A DNA stretch of 25,406 bases from Christensenella sp. UBA1259 (GCA_002308755.1 DBVR01000047.1:3189-28594), one strand, 5' to 3'; numbered from the stretch's first letter, positions 15,607 to 24,446 are shown. The notes: generated by a model from the letters alone, not told the origin. Program-made: numbers and translations.

Positions 15607-16176
15607 ATGAAATTTATTTTAGCGAGCAGATCTCCGAGAAGAAAAGAAATATTAAAGAAATTCGGTTATGATTTTATATCCGTTGAAAGTGATTTTTCCG
15701 AAAAGGGAAATTACGATTCACCGATATCCACCGTTACGGCTTTCGCAAGGGGCAAAGCGGAAAGAGTCTTTAACTCTTTGAGTATCGAAGAAAGAAAGGA
15801 TTTTGCGGTTATAGGGGCGGATACCGTCGTCTTTCTCGGCGATAGGATACTCGGGAAACCCGCAACGCCGAAAGATGCGGAAAATATGCTTAATCAACTT
15901 TCGGGGAAAACTCATTTCGTTTATACGGGGTACGCAGTCATCTACGACGGGGCGTGCGTTTGCGGATACGATAAGACTGAGGTTTTATTCAACGTTCTTT
16001 CCGAAAAAACCGTAAAGGACTACGTTGCGACGGGTAGCCCGATGGACAAGGCGGGCAGTTACGGGATTCAGGATGGGTTCGATCTCGTTAAAAAAATAAC
16101 GGGAAGCACCTACAATGTCATAGGATTTCCCATTGAAAAGATAAAGCCCGTTTTAGACAGGCTTTCCGCAAAATAA
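15607..16176 (+). CDS. maf: Maf-family nucleotide pyrophosphatase
   Basis: A 189-residue Maf/HAM1-like enzyme that hydrolyses non-canonical or house-cleaning nucleoside triphosphates (dTTP/UTP or modified nucleotides) to monophosphates; some members affect septum formation. The signature SRSPRR (7-12), the catalytic aspartate D72 in GADTVV and GKPATPKDAE are all present. ATG 15607 gives the standard N-terminus MKFILASRSPRR. The frame also contains a TTG at 15589 overlapping the previous stop (TTGA), which would add six residues. Neither start has a clear ribosome site, so translation may depend on coupling to the GGDEF gene. A terminator follows the stop. Confidence 0.93.
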   Translation: MKFILASRSPRRKEILKKFGYDFISVESDFSEKGNYDSPISTVTAFARGKAERVFNSLSIEERKDFAVIGADTVVFLGDRILGKPATPKDAENMLNQLSGKTHFVYTGYAVIYDGACVCGYDKTEVLFNVLSEKTVKDYVATGSPMDKAGSYGIQDGFDLVKKITGSTYNVIGFPIEKIKPVLDRLSAK

Positions 16177-16203
16177 CGGCATATTTGCGGGCGTGAAATT
16201 TAT

Positions 16204-16233
16204 ACGGGATTTGCTTTCGCAGGTCCTGTTTTT
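16204..16233 (+). terminator. Intrinsic terminator after maf
   Basis: ACGGGATTTGC (16204-16214) pairs with GCAGGTCCTGT (16219-16229) across a TTTC loop, an 11-base-pair stem with three G-U pairs, followed by five T and then further T-rich sequence. It separates the GGDEF/hydrolase/maf unit from the pcrA promoter that starts 12 bases later. Confidence 0.7.
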
Positions 16234-16245
16234 CTATTTTAACGC

Positions 16246-16274
16246 TTGTAAAAAACCTGCCGATGTGATAGAAT
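16246..16274 (+). promoter_or_regulatory. Strong extended -10 promoter of pcrA-ligA
   Basis: TTGTAA (16246-16251), a 17-base spacer and TAGAAT (16269-16274), with TG at 16266-16267 making an extended -10 (TGATAGAAT). The surrounding bases GTGATAGAATAT recur at the yicC promoter. The predicted start base is 16281, which is the A of the pcrA ATG. Confidence 0.75.
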
Positions 16275-16280
16275 ATTCTT

Positions 16281-18527
16281 ATGACGATAAACGAATTGCT
16301 TTCATCATTAAACGACGAACAGATAAAACCCGTACTCGATACCGAAGGCGCGGTTTTGGTAATCGCGGGGGCGGGGAGCGGTAAAACGCGGGTGCTTACC
16401 ACGAGAATAGCGTATCTTATTCTCGAAAAAGGCGTTTCGCCCGCGCGCATAATGGCAATAACTTTTACCAACAAAGCGGCGGAAGAAATGAAAAACCGCC
16501 TTAACAATCTGGTCGGCGACGTTTACGATATGTGGGTGTCCACGATTCACAGTATGTGCGTCAGGATTTTAAGACGGGACATAGATAAATTAGGCTACGA
16601 TAAAAACTTTACCATATACGACGAAACCGATAAGGACAGGGCTTTAAAGCGGGTGATAGAAGGGCTTGGGTACGAAGCCGATAAATACCTTAAAATCGCC
16701 AGAAACGCTATATCCGCGGCTAAAAACGACTGTGTTTCGCCTGCGGATTTTAAGGTCGTCAACTCGCATTTAAGGATCGTAGAAGAACTGACCGCTATCT
16801 ACGAAGAATACAATCAGACCTTGGAAAAGTCGAACGCGTTGGATTTCGACGACCTTTTGTTTAGAACTTACGAACTGTTCGTAAACTTTCCCGAAGTGGC
16901 GGACTATTACGCCGAAAAATTTCAATATATACATATAGACGAGTTTCAGGATACCAACAAAGTACAGTTTTCAATAGCGGAAATTCTCGCAAAAAAGCAC
17001 GGCAACCTGTTTGCCGTCGGCGACGACGACCAGAGTATTTACGGGTTCAGGGGCGCGAAAATAGAAAACATACTGTCTTTCGAGAACAGTTTCAAGGGCG
17101 CGAAGATATATAAACTGGAAAGAAATTACCGTTCTACGAAAAAAATCTTGGAACTTGCAAACTGCATAATCAAAAACAACAGGGCTCGGCGCGACAAGAC
17201 CTTATACACGGAAAATTCCGAAGGCGTACGGGTTGAAACTTTCGTCGGTACGGACGAAGAAAACGAAGCGACTTACGCCGCCCTTCAGATAAAAAATCTT
17301 ATGGCAAGGTACGGTTACCGCTATTCGGATTTTGCGGTGTTTATGCGGATAAACGCCCTTTCCCGCGCTTTCGAACAGGAATTTGCCAACTATAATATCC
17401 CGTACAGGGTGTTCGGGGGATTCAGGTTTTTTGAAAGAAAGGAGATAAAAGACGTTCTTTCGTACCTTAAAATCATCAATAACGATTCCGACGACGAGGC
17501 GTTTCTGCGCTGTATCAGCGTTCCCAAACGCGGTATCGGAGAAAAGACGCTTAAAGAATTAAGGGAATACTGCGCTTCAAACGGTCTTTCCCTGTACGAC
17601 GGCGTGAAGTCGGCGGACAAAACTTCCATTGGGGCTGCGGCAAGGATTAAACTCAATAATTTCCGCGCGCTTTTGGACGGATTCAAAGTCTATTCCGAAA
17701 GTCACACCGTGCCGGAACTTATGGAATATATTCTCGAAGCCACGGCTTTTAAGGAACAGTTTGACGAAAACACCGAAGAAAACGCGTCAAAACTCTACAA
17801 CATCAGCGAACTGTTGAACTCCGCAGACCAGTTTGCAAGAAATAACGCGGGGTCGGATCTTGCCGATTACCTTAACTCGATAACCTTGTCTTCGGATACC
17901 GACGCGATAAATTCCGACGACGCGGTTACCGTCGCTACTATCCACTCTGCGAAAGGGCTGGAATATAAATGCGTTTTCGTTGCGGGGCTGGACGAAAAGG
18001 TGTTGCCGATAATGCGTACTTTCGGCGACGAGAGCGAACTCGAAGAAGAGAGAAGATTAGTCTACGTTGCCGTTACCCGCGCTATGGAAAGGCTTTACCT
18101 TACGCGGGCTATGAGCAGGTTTATGTACGGCAATCGGGAACACATGCAGGAATCGAGATTTTTGCAGGACGCGAGAGCCGTGCTCCGTCCCGAAACGGCA
18201 TATAAAAAAGACGTGGGCTATACGCCCAAAAACGACAATTTCAGGTTTGTATCGGAAGAAGAATCGTCAGATTCGCCCTTCGGATTCGGATTTTCTTCCG
18301 GCAATTCGGGAAAAGTTCTCGGCGGGAGCGTTCCTAAAGAAAACAAATCGGCGAATTTTAACGTATACAGACGGGGAATCAAAGTAAAACACGTAAAATT
18401 CGGCGAAGGAACGGTTATAGACGTTAAGGGAAACGGCGAAAACATAACCGTGGACGTCGCGTTCAAGGGCGTCGGAATAAAATCTTTGTCCGTAAAATTC
18501 GCGCCTATGGAGATAATCGATGGATAA
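16281..18527 (+). CDS. pcrA: ATP-dependent 3'-5' DNA helicase PcrA/UvrD
   Basis: A 748-residue superfamily 1A helicase that unwinds DNA in nucleotide-excision repair, removes proteins from DNA and is essential in many Bacillota. Motif I is GAGSGKT (30-36), motif Ia TFTNKAAEEM, motif II DEFQD (220-224), motif III GDDDQSIYGFRGA, and motif VI VAVTRAMERLYL. The C-terminal about 50 residues (VKHVKFGEGTVID onward) form the Tudor-like tail that contacts RNA polymerase. The N-terminus (INELLSSLNDEQ) matches PcrA starts, so ATG 16281 is well supported, yet no ribosome site precedes it and the predicted transcription start falls on this ATG, suggesting a leaderless message. ligA overlaps its end by 8 bases, the classic pcrA-ligA pairing. 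Confidence 0.97.
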   Translation: MTINELLSSLNDEQIKPVLDTEGAVLVIAGAGSGKTRVLTTRIAYLILEKGVSPARIMAITFTNKAAEEMKNRLNNLVGDVYDMWVSTIHSMCVRILRRDIDKLGYDKNFTIYDETDKDRALKRVIEGLGYEADKYLKIARNAISAAKNDCVSPADFKVVNSHLRIVEELTAIYEEYNQTLEKSNALDFDDLLFRTYELFVNFPEVADYYAEKFQYIHIDEFQDTNKVQFSIAEILAKKHGNLFAVGDDDQSIYGFRGAKIENILSFENSFKGAKIYKLERNYRSTKKILELANCIIKNNRARRDKTLYTENSEGVRVETFVGTDEENEATYAALQIKNLMARYGYRYSDFAVFMRINALSRAFEQEFANYNIPYRVFGGFRFFERKEIKDVLSYLKIINNDSDDEAFLRCISVPKRGIGEKTLKELREYCASNGLSLYDGVKSADKTSIGAAARIKLNNFRALLDGFKVYSESHTVPELMEYILEATAFKEQFDENTEENASKLYNISELLNSADQFARNNAGSDLADYLNSITLSSDTDAINSDDAVTVATIHSAKGLEYKCVFVAGLDEKVLPIMRTFGDESELEEERRLVYVAVTRAMERLYLTRAMSRFMYGNREHMQESRFLQDARAVLRPETAYKKDVGYTPKNDNFRFVSEEESSDSPFGFGFSSGNSGKVLGGSVPKENKSANFNVYRRGIKVKHVKFGEGTVIDVKGNGENITVDVAFKGVGIKSLSVKFAPMEIIDG

Positions 18528-20454
18528 AATGAGAGAATTAGTGGATAAACTTAACGAATATTCACGTCAATACTACGTTTTGGACGAGCCTACCGTCTCC
18601 GATAAGGAGTACGACGCGCTTTACGACGAACTTAAAAAACTCGAAGCAGAAACGGGCGTAGTGTATTTCGATTCTCCCACGAGACGCGTGGGCGGCGATC
18701 CCGTTTCTTCTTTTAATAAGCACGAACATATAGAAAGGTTATACAGTCTCGATAAAGCGACGACGGAAGAAGAACTTGTTGCTTTCGATAAAAGGGTAGG
18801 TGAAGACACAGAATACACCGTAGAATACAAATTCGACGGGCTGACTATCTGTCTGACCTACGAAAACGGTCAATTTTCGCGAGCGACAACGAGGGGAAAC
18901 GGCGTCGTAGGGGAGGACGTTACGGCGCAGGTTTTGACTATAAAAAGTTTTCCGTTTACGATAGACTATAAAGGCACGATAGAAGTGCAGGGCGAAGCGG
19001 TGATGCGGCTTTCCATTCTGGAAGATTACAACAAAACTGCGGACGAGCCTCTTAAAAACGCGAGAAACGCGGCTGCGGGGGCGATAAGAAATTTAGATCC
19101 CAAGGTAACGGAGAAGAGAAAACTCGATATTATGTTTTACAACGTAAACTATACGAGCGAACCGTTTCTGACTTCCCAGACCGAGTGCGTGGAATTTTTA
19201 AGACAAAACGGTTTTAAGGTTCACCCGTTTTTACGCGTGTGCAAGGGCATAAATGCCGTTATGTCTGCCATAAAAGAGATTGAAATAGAAAGAAAAAAAC
19301 TTGATATTTTAACCGACGGCGCAGTAGTGAAAGTGAACTCTTTCGCAAGAAGAAAAGAGATGGGTTTTACCGATAAATTTCCCCGTTGGGCGATAGCCTA
19401 TAAATTCGAAGCGGAAGAAGTTACCACGATACTTAAAGACGTAAAGTGGCAGGTGGGAAGAACGGGAAAACTTACGCCGTTAGGGATCGTCGAGCCCGTG
19501 GAACTTTGCGGGGCTACGGTAAGAAAGGCAACCCTGAATAATTACGGCGATATATTGAGAAAAAACGTAAAAATAGGCGCGAGAATACTTATAAGGCGCA
19601 GTAACGAAGTGATACCTGAGATTTTGGGCGCGACGGAGTTTTCGGGCGATTGTAAAGAAGTCGTAAAACCCGAAAAATGTCCCGCGTGCGGTTCTCATCT
19701 TACGGAAAACGGCGCGAATATTTTCTGTCCCAACGAACATTGCAGACCGAGAGTTATCGCCAAAATAACCAACTTTGCCGGCAAAAACGGTATGAATATA
19801 GAAGGGTTTTCGGAAAAAACGGCGGAACTTTTATTCGATAAGTTCGGCGTGGAAAACTTTTCCGACCTGTACCTTTTAGACAGGGATAAGGTAAGGGCGC
19901 TCGAAGGATTCAAAGACCTTAAAACCGACAATCTTTTCGCCGCGATAGAAAACTCGAAAACCGTGAGTTTGCCTAACTTTATTTTCGCTTTGGGGATCGA
20001 TAACGTCGGTAAAAAGACGGCGAAAGACCTTGCCGAACACTTTAAAACGGCGGAAAATCTTTTCTATTGCGGAAAAGACGAACTTACGGCGATTCCCGAA
20101 ATAGGTGAGATAATAGCGGGCGGCGTTTCCGAATATTTTTCCGACGAAGCGAATATCGCGGAGATAAAGAAACTGTTCGGTTTGGGAATAACGGTTTCAA
20201 AAGCGCAGGAAAAGATAAACGGCGGAGTTTTTGCGGGCGAAAAGGTAGTTCTTACCGGCAGTTTATCGGAATTTACGAGAGACGAAGCGGCGGCTATAAT
20301 AGAAAACTTAGGCGGTACGGTGGTTTCTTCGGTCTCGAAAAACACGACCTTGGTAATTGCGGGGGAAAACGCGGGCAGTAAACTCGATAAGGCGCGCGCC
20401 CTTTCGGTAAGGGTCGTTAGCGAACGCGAATTTAAGGCGCTCATAGGAAAATAA
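18520..20454 (+). CDS. ligA: NAD-dependent DNA ligase LigA
   Basis: A 644-residue ligase that seals nicks in replication and repair using NAD+. The N-terminal Ia domain (RQYYVLDEPTVSDKEYDAL) binds NMN. The adenylated lysine is K104 in KFDG (104-107), with TRGNGVVGEDVT following. An OB fold is followed by a four-cysteine zinc finger (C387, C390, C403, C408), helix-hairpin-helix repeats (about 425-560) and a C-terminal BRCT domain (about 569-644). All domains are present, though the protein is some 20-25 residues shorter than typical LigA. It overlaps pcrA by 8 bases, with a GGAGAT ribosome site inside the pcrA end, so the two are co-transcribed and coupled. Confidence 0.98.
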   Translation: MDKMRELVDKLNEYSRQYYVLDEPTVSDKEYDALYDELKKLEAETGVVYFDSPTRRVGGDPVSSFNKHEHIERLYSLDKATTEEELVAFDKRVGEDTEYTVEYKFDGLTICLTYENGQFSRATTRGNGVVGEDVTAQVLTIKSFPFTIDYKGTIEVQGEAVMRLSILEDYNKTADEPLKNARNAAAGAIRNLDPKVTEKRKLDIMFYNVNYTSEPFLTSQTECVEFLRQNGFKVHPFLRVCKGINAVMSAIKEIEIERKKLDILTDGAVVKVNSFARRKEMGFTDKFPRWAIAYKFEAEEVTTILKDVKWQVGRTGKLTPLGIVEPVELCGATVRKATLNNYGDILRKNVKIGARILIRRSNEVIPEILGATEFSGDCKEVVKPEKCPACGSHLTENGANIFCPNEHCRPRVIAKITNFAGKNGMNIEGFSEKTAELLFDKFGVENFSDLYLLDRDKVRALEGFKDLKTDNLFAAIENSKTVSLPNFIFALGIDNVGKKTAKDLAEHFKTAENLFYCGKDELTAIPEIGEIIAGGVSEYFSDEANIAEIKKLFGLGITVSKAQEKINGGVFAGEKVVLTGSLSEFTRDEAAAIIENLGGTVVSSVSKNTTLVIAGENAGSKLDKARALSVRVVSEREFKALIGK

Positions 20455-20482
20455 CGGTAAATATTATATATTATTTCCGTTA
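20452..20482. repeat. Inverted repeat between ligA and the yicC promoter
   Basis: TAACGG (20452-20457), one unpaired T, AAATA (20459-20463), an 8-base AT loop, then TATTT (20472-20476) and CCGTTA (20477-20482): an 11-base-pair imperfect hairpin that includes the ligA stop codon. No T run follows on the plus strand, so it is not a standard intrinsic terminator. It ends 6 bases before the yicC -35 box, so it might act as an mRNA 3'-end structure or as a protein-binding site. Confidence 0.6.
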
Positions 20483-20488
20483 AAAAAC

Positions 20489-20517
20489 TTGAAAAAAACC
20501 ATTCAGTGTGATAGAAT
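20489..20517 (+). promoter_or_regulatory. Strong extended -10 promoter of yicC-gmk-rpoZ
   Basis: TTGAAA (20489-20494), a 17-base spacer and TAGAAT (20512-20517) with TG at 20509-20510. The string GTGTGATAGAATAT is almost the same as at the pcrA promoter. The start is predicted near 20524, leaving a leader of about 21 bases with AAGG at 20531-20534. Confidence 0.8.
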
Positions 20518-20544
20518 ATATAAAAATATAAAGGCTGAAAGCGC

Positions 20545-21414
20545 ATGTACAGTATGACGGGATACGGGAGAGCGGAATATTCGGAGAACGGAATATCGCT
20601 CACCGTGGAGATAAAGACGGTCAATAACCGCAATTTCGATTTTAACGCCAAAATGCCGAGAGCGTTTATCGCGTTCGAAGACAAGATAAGAAAGTGCGTA
20701 AACGAGTACGTAAGCAGGGCGAGAGCGGATTTCTTCCTGAATTTTTCCGATAATCGGGAAAACATCGGCGAATTGCAGGTAAATCTTCAAAAACTTTCGG
20801 GATATAAAAAGGCGTCCGATACCGTTTCCGACTTTTTGGGAATAGAGAACGACTGTTCGGCATCCTTTTTTATGAAATGTCCCGACGTCGTGTCGGATAC
20901 CGGCGTACTCGACGTTACGGAATTTGAAGAGATACTGTTAAAAACCGTTGTTTCCGCCTGTGAAAAACTCAACGAAATGAGAAAAACCGAAGGCGAAAAA
21001 CTTATTTCGGATATGCTTTCCCGCATGGACATGATAAAGGAACTGAAAGACAAAATCGCCGAAAGAGCGCCTTTTGTCGCGAAGGAGTACAAGGAAAAAC
21101 TTGCAAAAAGAATAGAAGAAGCTTTGGGCGAAGTAAAATACGACGAAGCGAGACTTTTGAACGAAGTGGCGTTTTTCACCGATAAATCGAATATAGACGA
21201 AGAACTTACGCGGCTTTCTTCGCACATAGAACAGTTTAGGAACATAGTAAAAACCGAACGGTGCGGCAAAAAACTCGATTTTCTCATGCAGGAATTCAAC
21301 AGAGAAACCAACACGATCTGTTCTAAGTCCAACGACCTTCAGATAACAAACTACGGGTTGGCGCTTAAAAACGAGATCGAAAAAGTAAGGGAGCAGGTCC
21401 AGAATATAGAGTGA
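20545..21414 (+). CDS. yicC: YicC/YloC family endoribonuclease
   Basis: A 289-residue member of the YicC family, shown elsewhere to be a metal-dependent endoribonuclease linked to RNA decay. The N-terminal signature SMTGYGRAE (3-11) and VEIKTVNNRN (21-30) are conserved, as is the C-terminal DUF1732 region with TRLSSHIEQF and GKKLDFLMQEFNRE (241-254). The length is normal for the family. The gene opens the yicC-gmk-rpoZ block familiar from Bacillota. In Bacillus a remA gene normally lies between yicC and gmk; here gmk starts 1 base after the yicC stop and remA is absent. The ribosome site AAGG is about 10 bases from the ATG, slightly far. Confidence 0.95.
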   Translation: MYSMTGYGRAEYSENGISLTVEIKTVNNRNFDFNAKMPRAFIAFEDKIRKCVNEYVSRARADFFLNFSDNRENIGELQVNLQKLSGYKKASDTVSDFLGIENDCSASFFMKCPDVVSDTGVLDVTEFEEILLKTVVSACEKLNEMRKTEGEKLISDMLSRMDMIKELKDKIAERAPFVAKEYKEKLAKRIEEALGEVKYDEARLLNEVAFFTDKSNIDEELTRLSSHIEQFRNIVKTERCGKKLDFLMQEFNRETNTICSKSNDLQITNYGLALKNEIEKVREQVQNIE

Positions 21415-21415
21415 T

Positions 21416-21973
21416 ATGAAAAACGTATTAGTCGTTATTTCGGGGCCGTCCGGAGTAGGAAAAGGCACTATCGCCAGAATTATTACCGAGAAAAACAAAA
21501 ATGTGGCTTTAAGTATTTCCTGTACCACCCGTTTCCCGAGAGATGGGGAAAAAGACGGCAGAGAATACTTTTTCGTCGGCAGGGACGACTTTGAGAAAGG
21601 CGTTTCCGAAAACGGGTTTTTGGAGTATTCGGAACATTTCGGAAATTATTACGGCACGCCCAAAGATTTCGTTCTCAAAAGACTGAAAAGTAACGACGTT
21701 TTGCTGGAAATAGACGTGAACGGCGGGCTCAACGTAAAAAAGAGTTTTCCGGAAGCCGTACTCATTATGGTAGTTCCGCCGAGTCTCGAAGAACTTAAAG
21801 CAAGACTCGTCGGCAGACATACCGAAAGCGCAAAAGATATAAAACTTCGTATGGACAGGATAGAATACGAACTCTCGAAGAGTTCTTATTACGACTATAC
21901 AGTCGTCAACGACGACCTTCACCGTGCGGTAGAAAAGATAGAAGAGATAATCTTAAAAGAAAAAAATAAATAA
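21416..21973 (+). CDS. gmk: Guanylate kinase
   Basis: A 185-residue kinase phosphorylating GMP to GDP. The P-loop is GPSGVGKGT (10-18), followed by the GMP-binding segment SCTTRFPRDGEKDGREYFF (35-53), ending in FLEYSEHFGNYYGTPK, and the LEIDVNGG strand. All elements of the active enzyme are present. It begins 1 base after the yicC stop and is followed by rpoZ after 20 bases. No oddities were seen. Confidence 0.97.
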   Translation: MKNVLVVISGPSGVGKGTIARIITEKNKNVALSISCTTRFPRDGEKDGREYFFVGRDDFEKGVSENGFLEYSEHFGNYYGTPKDFVLKRLKSNDVLLEIDVNGGLNVKKSFPEAVLIMVVPPSLEELKARLVGRHTESAKDIKLRMDRIEYELSKSSYYDYTVVNDDLHRAVEKIEEIILKEKNK

Positions 21974-21993
21974 AACGTATAGGAGATGGCATT

Positions 21994-22197
21994 ATGATAC
22001 ATAAACCGCCGATCGACGATCTGGCAGAAAAGATCGGGTCGAAATACGCCCTTTGCATAGTGGCGAGTAAAAGAGCAAGACAACTTATGGAACAAGCGCA
22101 GAACCAGGGGTTAACGGAACTTCCCGACAACGAAAAACCTTTGACGGTTGCGGCGCAGGAAATTTACGACGGCAAACTGATTGCCGTAAACGACTGA
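21994..22197 (+). CDS. rpoZ: RNA polymerase omega subunit
   Basis: A 67-residue protein with the omega core IDDLAEKIGSKYALCIVASK (7-26) followed by RARQL, which helps fold and stabilise the beta-prime subunit of RNA polymerase. A GGAG ribosome site (ATAGGAGATGG) precedes the ATG. Length is typical of short Bacillota omega proteins. Position after gmk matches the conserved gene order. A strong terminator begins 10 bases after the stop. Confidence 0.95.
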   Translation: MIHKPPIDDLAEKIGSKYALCIVASKRARQLMEQAQNQGLTELPDNEKPLTVAAQEIYDGKLIAVND

Positions 22198-22206
22198 TTT
22201 GGAATT

Positions 22207-22242
22207 GATGCGTTCTTCTCTTTTGCGGAACGCATCGTTTTT
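22207..22242 (+). terminator. Intrinsic terminator after rpoZ, directly before priA
   Basis: GATGCGTTC (22207-22215) pairs perfectly with GAACGCATC (22228-22236), a 9-base-pair GC-rich stem (10 with a flanking T-G pair) and a 12-base loop, followed by G and five T (22238-22242). The priA start codon is at 22248, so the T run ends only 5 bases before it. Confidence 0.85.
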
Positions 22243-22247
22243 GTCTT

Positions 22248-24446
22248 ATGTTTGCGGACGTTATCGTAGATATCGCGCACAGCGAAACCGACAGGATATT
22301 CGAATATTCCTTTGAAGACTCCCGCATCGTTGCGGGAAGTCGCGTTTTGGTGCCTTTCGGCAAAAAGAACGTGGAAGGAATAGTTATAAACGTAAAATCC
22401 AGTCCCGTCTACGATAAAGAACGCATAAGACCCGTTCTCGACCTTTTAGAAGAAACCCCCGCATTTTCGGAAGAAACGCTCGCGCTTTCCCGTTACGTGG
22501 CGGAAACGTGTTTCGTTTCCCGCGCGCTGTCGTTCAGGCTGTTTTTACCGTCGGAAATGAGAAAAGGAAGGGTAAGGGAACAATTCGTCGCCTTTGCGGA
22601 ACTTACGAAAGATTTAAGTTTCGAAGAAATCACGGCGTCGTTAAATAAAACGGCGATAAGACAGAAACAGGCTGTGTCATACCTGCAAGAAAACGGCAAG
22701 ACAAAACTGAGTTTTCTGCGGGAAACGTTCGGCGTTTCCGCCGTAAACGCCGCGATAGATAAGGGCTTTATATCGGTTACCGAAGAAAAAAGACTGCGCG
22801 AACCTTATAAAGGAATGGAAGAGATCGCCTGCGGCGTGGATCTTACGGAAAAACAGACGGAAGCGGTAAATTCGATAAATAATACCGATAAGACGGTATC
22901 GCTTATTTTCGGAGTTACGGGCAGCGGTAAGACGGAAATATACTTAAACCTTATCGACGGGGCGTTAAAACGCGGCAAAACGGCGATAATGTTGGTTCCG
23001 GAAATTGCCTTAACCCCGCAGATGTTGAAGCAGTTGCGGGCAAGATTCGGGAGTGTGGCGGCGATACTGCACAGCGGACTTTCCGCAGGGGAAAGATACG
23101 ACGAGTGGTGGAGACTGAGAACGGGGGAAGCGAAGATCGCGATAGGCGCAAGGAGTGCGATTTTCGCGCCCGTGGAAGATGTCGGGATAATAATAATAGA
23201 CGAAGAACACGACGGCAGTTACGTCAGCGAATCCGCACCGCGCTACGATACCGTGGATATCGCGCTGTTCCGCGCGAAATATAACGGCGCGAAAATAGTT
23301 CTCGGCAGCGCTACGCCGTCGGTGGAAAGTTTTCTGAAAGCCGAAAACGGGGAGTATAACTATATAGAACTGCCCGACAGAATAAATAAAAAACCGCTTC
23401 CCGACATAGAAATAGCCGATATGAGAAAGGAAGTGCGACGCGGCAACAATTCGCCGTTTTCCGCCGCGCTCGTGTCGGAATTAAAGGAGTGTCTTTCGGG
23501 CGGCAATCAGGCGATAATATTCTTAAACCAGCGGGGATACTCGAAAACGGTAGTATGTACCGAGTGCGGGCACGTCCAGAAATGCGAAGCTTGCGACGTT
23601 TCGCTTACCTATCATAAGGAAGACGACTCGCTTTTATGCCATTATTGCGGCGCAAAATACAAGATGATAACCGCTTGTACCGAGTGCGGAAGCAAATTCT
23701 TAAAGTACGGCGGGGTCGGGACGGAAAGAGTGGTCGCGGAATTGCAGAAACTTTTTCCCGAAGCAAGGATCCTGCGTATGGACAGAGACACGACGCAGAC
23801 CAAAGAAGGGCATTTCAAGATTTTAAGCAAATTCGCCGCAAGAGATTGCGATATTCTGGTCGGAACGCAGATGGTGGCGAAAGGGCACGACTTTCCTTTC
23901 GTTACTTTGGTAGGAATACTTGACGCCGATATGAGCCTGCATTTTGCCGATTACAGAAGTTCCGAAAGGACTTTCGGGCTTATAACGCAAGTCGCGGGAA
24001 GAAGCGGCAGAGCCGACAAGGCGGGAAAGGTCGTTTTGCAGACGTACTCTCCCGACAACTTCGTTCTGCATCAGGCGATAAGATACGACTACAAGGGTTT
24101 TTACGCAAGGGAAATATCCGTCAGAAAGGCAACGGCGTTTCCGCCGTTTACCGATATCGTGAGAGTACTGGTGCAAGGAGCGGACGAAGAACTCGCGCTT
24201 ATGGCGACGAAAGCGATATATTCCGAATTACAACAGATTTATACGGAATATAAAGAAAATTTCAAATTTTTCGGGTGTATGAAAGCACCGATAAAGAAAC
24301 TTCAAGGGAAATTCAGATTTCAGGTTTTAATGAGAATAGACAAGGGCAGACGGGATATAATGAAGGAAATTTACGGGCGCATAGAAAAATACAACAAGGG
24401 CGGCGTTTCCGCTTATCTCGAAATGAACCCCAACAACTTAAATTAA
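22248..24446 (+). CDS. priA: Primosomal protein N' (PriA helicase)
   Basis: A 732-residue superfamily 2 helicase that restarts stalled replication forks by loading the replicative helicase. Walker A is GVTGSGKT (222-229), Walker B DEEH (318-321), and the paired zinc-binding cysteines are C437, C440, C446, C449, C464, C467, C477 and C480, all eight present. The helicase C segment DILVGTQMVAKGHDFPFV and QVAGRSGRADK follow. The N-terminus ADVIVDIAHSETDRIFEYSF matches PriA, so ATG 22248 is right, but no ribosome site precedes it and a terminator ends 5 bases upstream. In Bacillus coaBC sits between rpoZ and priA; it is missing here. def follows after 8 bases. Confidence 0.97.
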   Translation: MFADVIVDIAHSETDRIFEYSFEDSRIVAGSRVLVPFGKKNVEGIVINVKSSPVYDKERIRPVLDLLEETPAFSEETLALSRYVAETCFVSRALSFRLFLPSEMRKGRVREQFVAFAELTKDLSFEEITASLNKTAIRQKQAVSYLQENGKTKLSFLRETFGVSAVNAAIDKGFISVTEEKRLREPYKGMEEIACGVDLTEKQTEAVNSINNTDKTVSLIFGVTGSGKTEIYLNLIDGALKRGKTAIMLVPEIALTPQMLKQLRARFGSVAAILHSGLSAGERYDEWWRLRTGEAKIAIGARSAIFAPVEDVGIIIIDEEHDGSYVSESAPRYDTVDIALFRAKYNGAKIVLGSATPSVESFLKAENGEYNYIELPDRINKKPLPDIEIADMRKEVRRGNNSPFSAALVSELKECLSGGNQAIIFLNQRGYSKTVVCTECGHVQKCEACDVSLTYHKEDDSLLCHYCGAKYKMITACTECGSKFLKYGGVGTERVVAELQKLFPEARILRMDRDTTQTKEGHFKILSKFAARDCDILVGTQMVAKGHDFPFVTLVGILDADMSLHFADYRSSERTFGLITQVAGRSGRADKAGKVVLQTYSPDNFVLHQAIRYDYKGFYAREISVRKATAFPPFTDIVRVLVQGADEELALMATKAIYSELQQIYTEYKENFKFFGCMKAPIKKLQGKFRFQVLMRIDKGRRDIMKEIYGRIEKYNKGGVSAYLEMNPNNLN

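Noticed and set aside
20064..21528. Long minus-strand open frames (up to 233 codons) opposite ligA, yicC and gmk
   Set aside because: They are Ser/Phe-rich shadows created by codon bias of well-supported plus-strand genes, with no recognisable domains.
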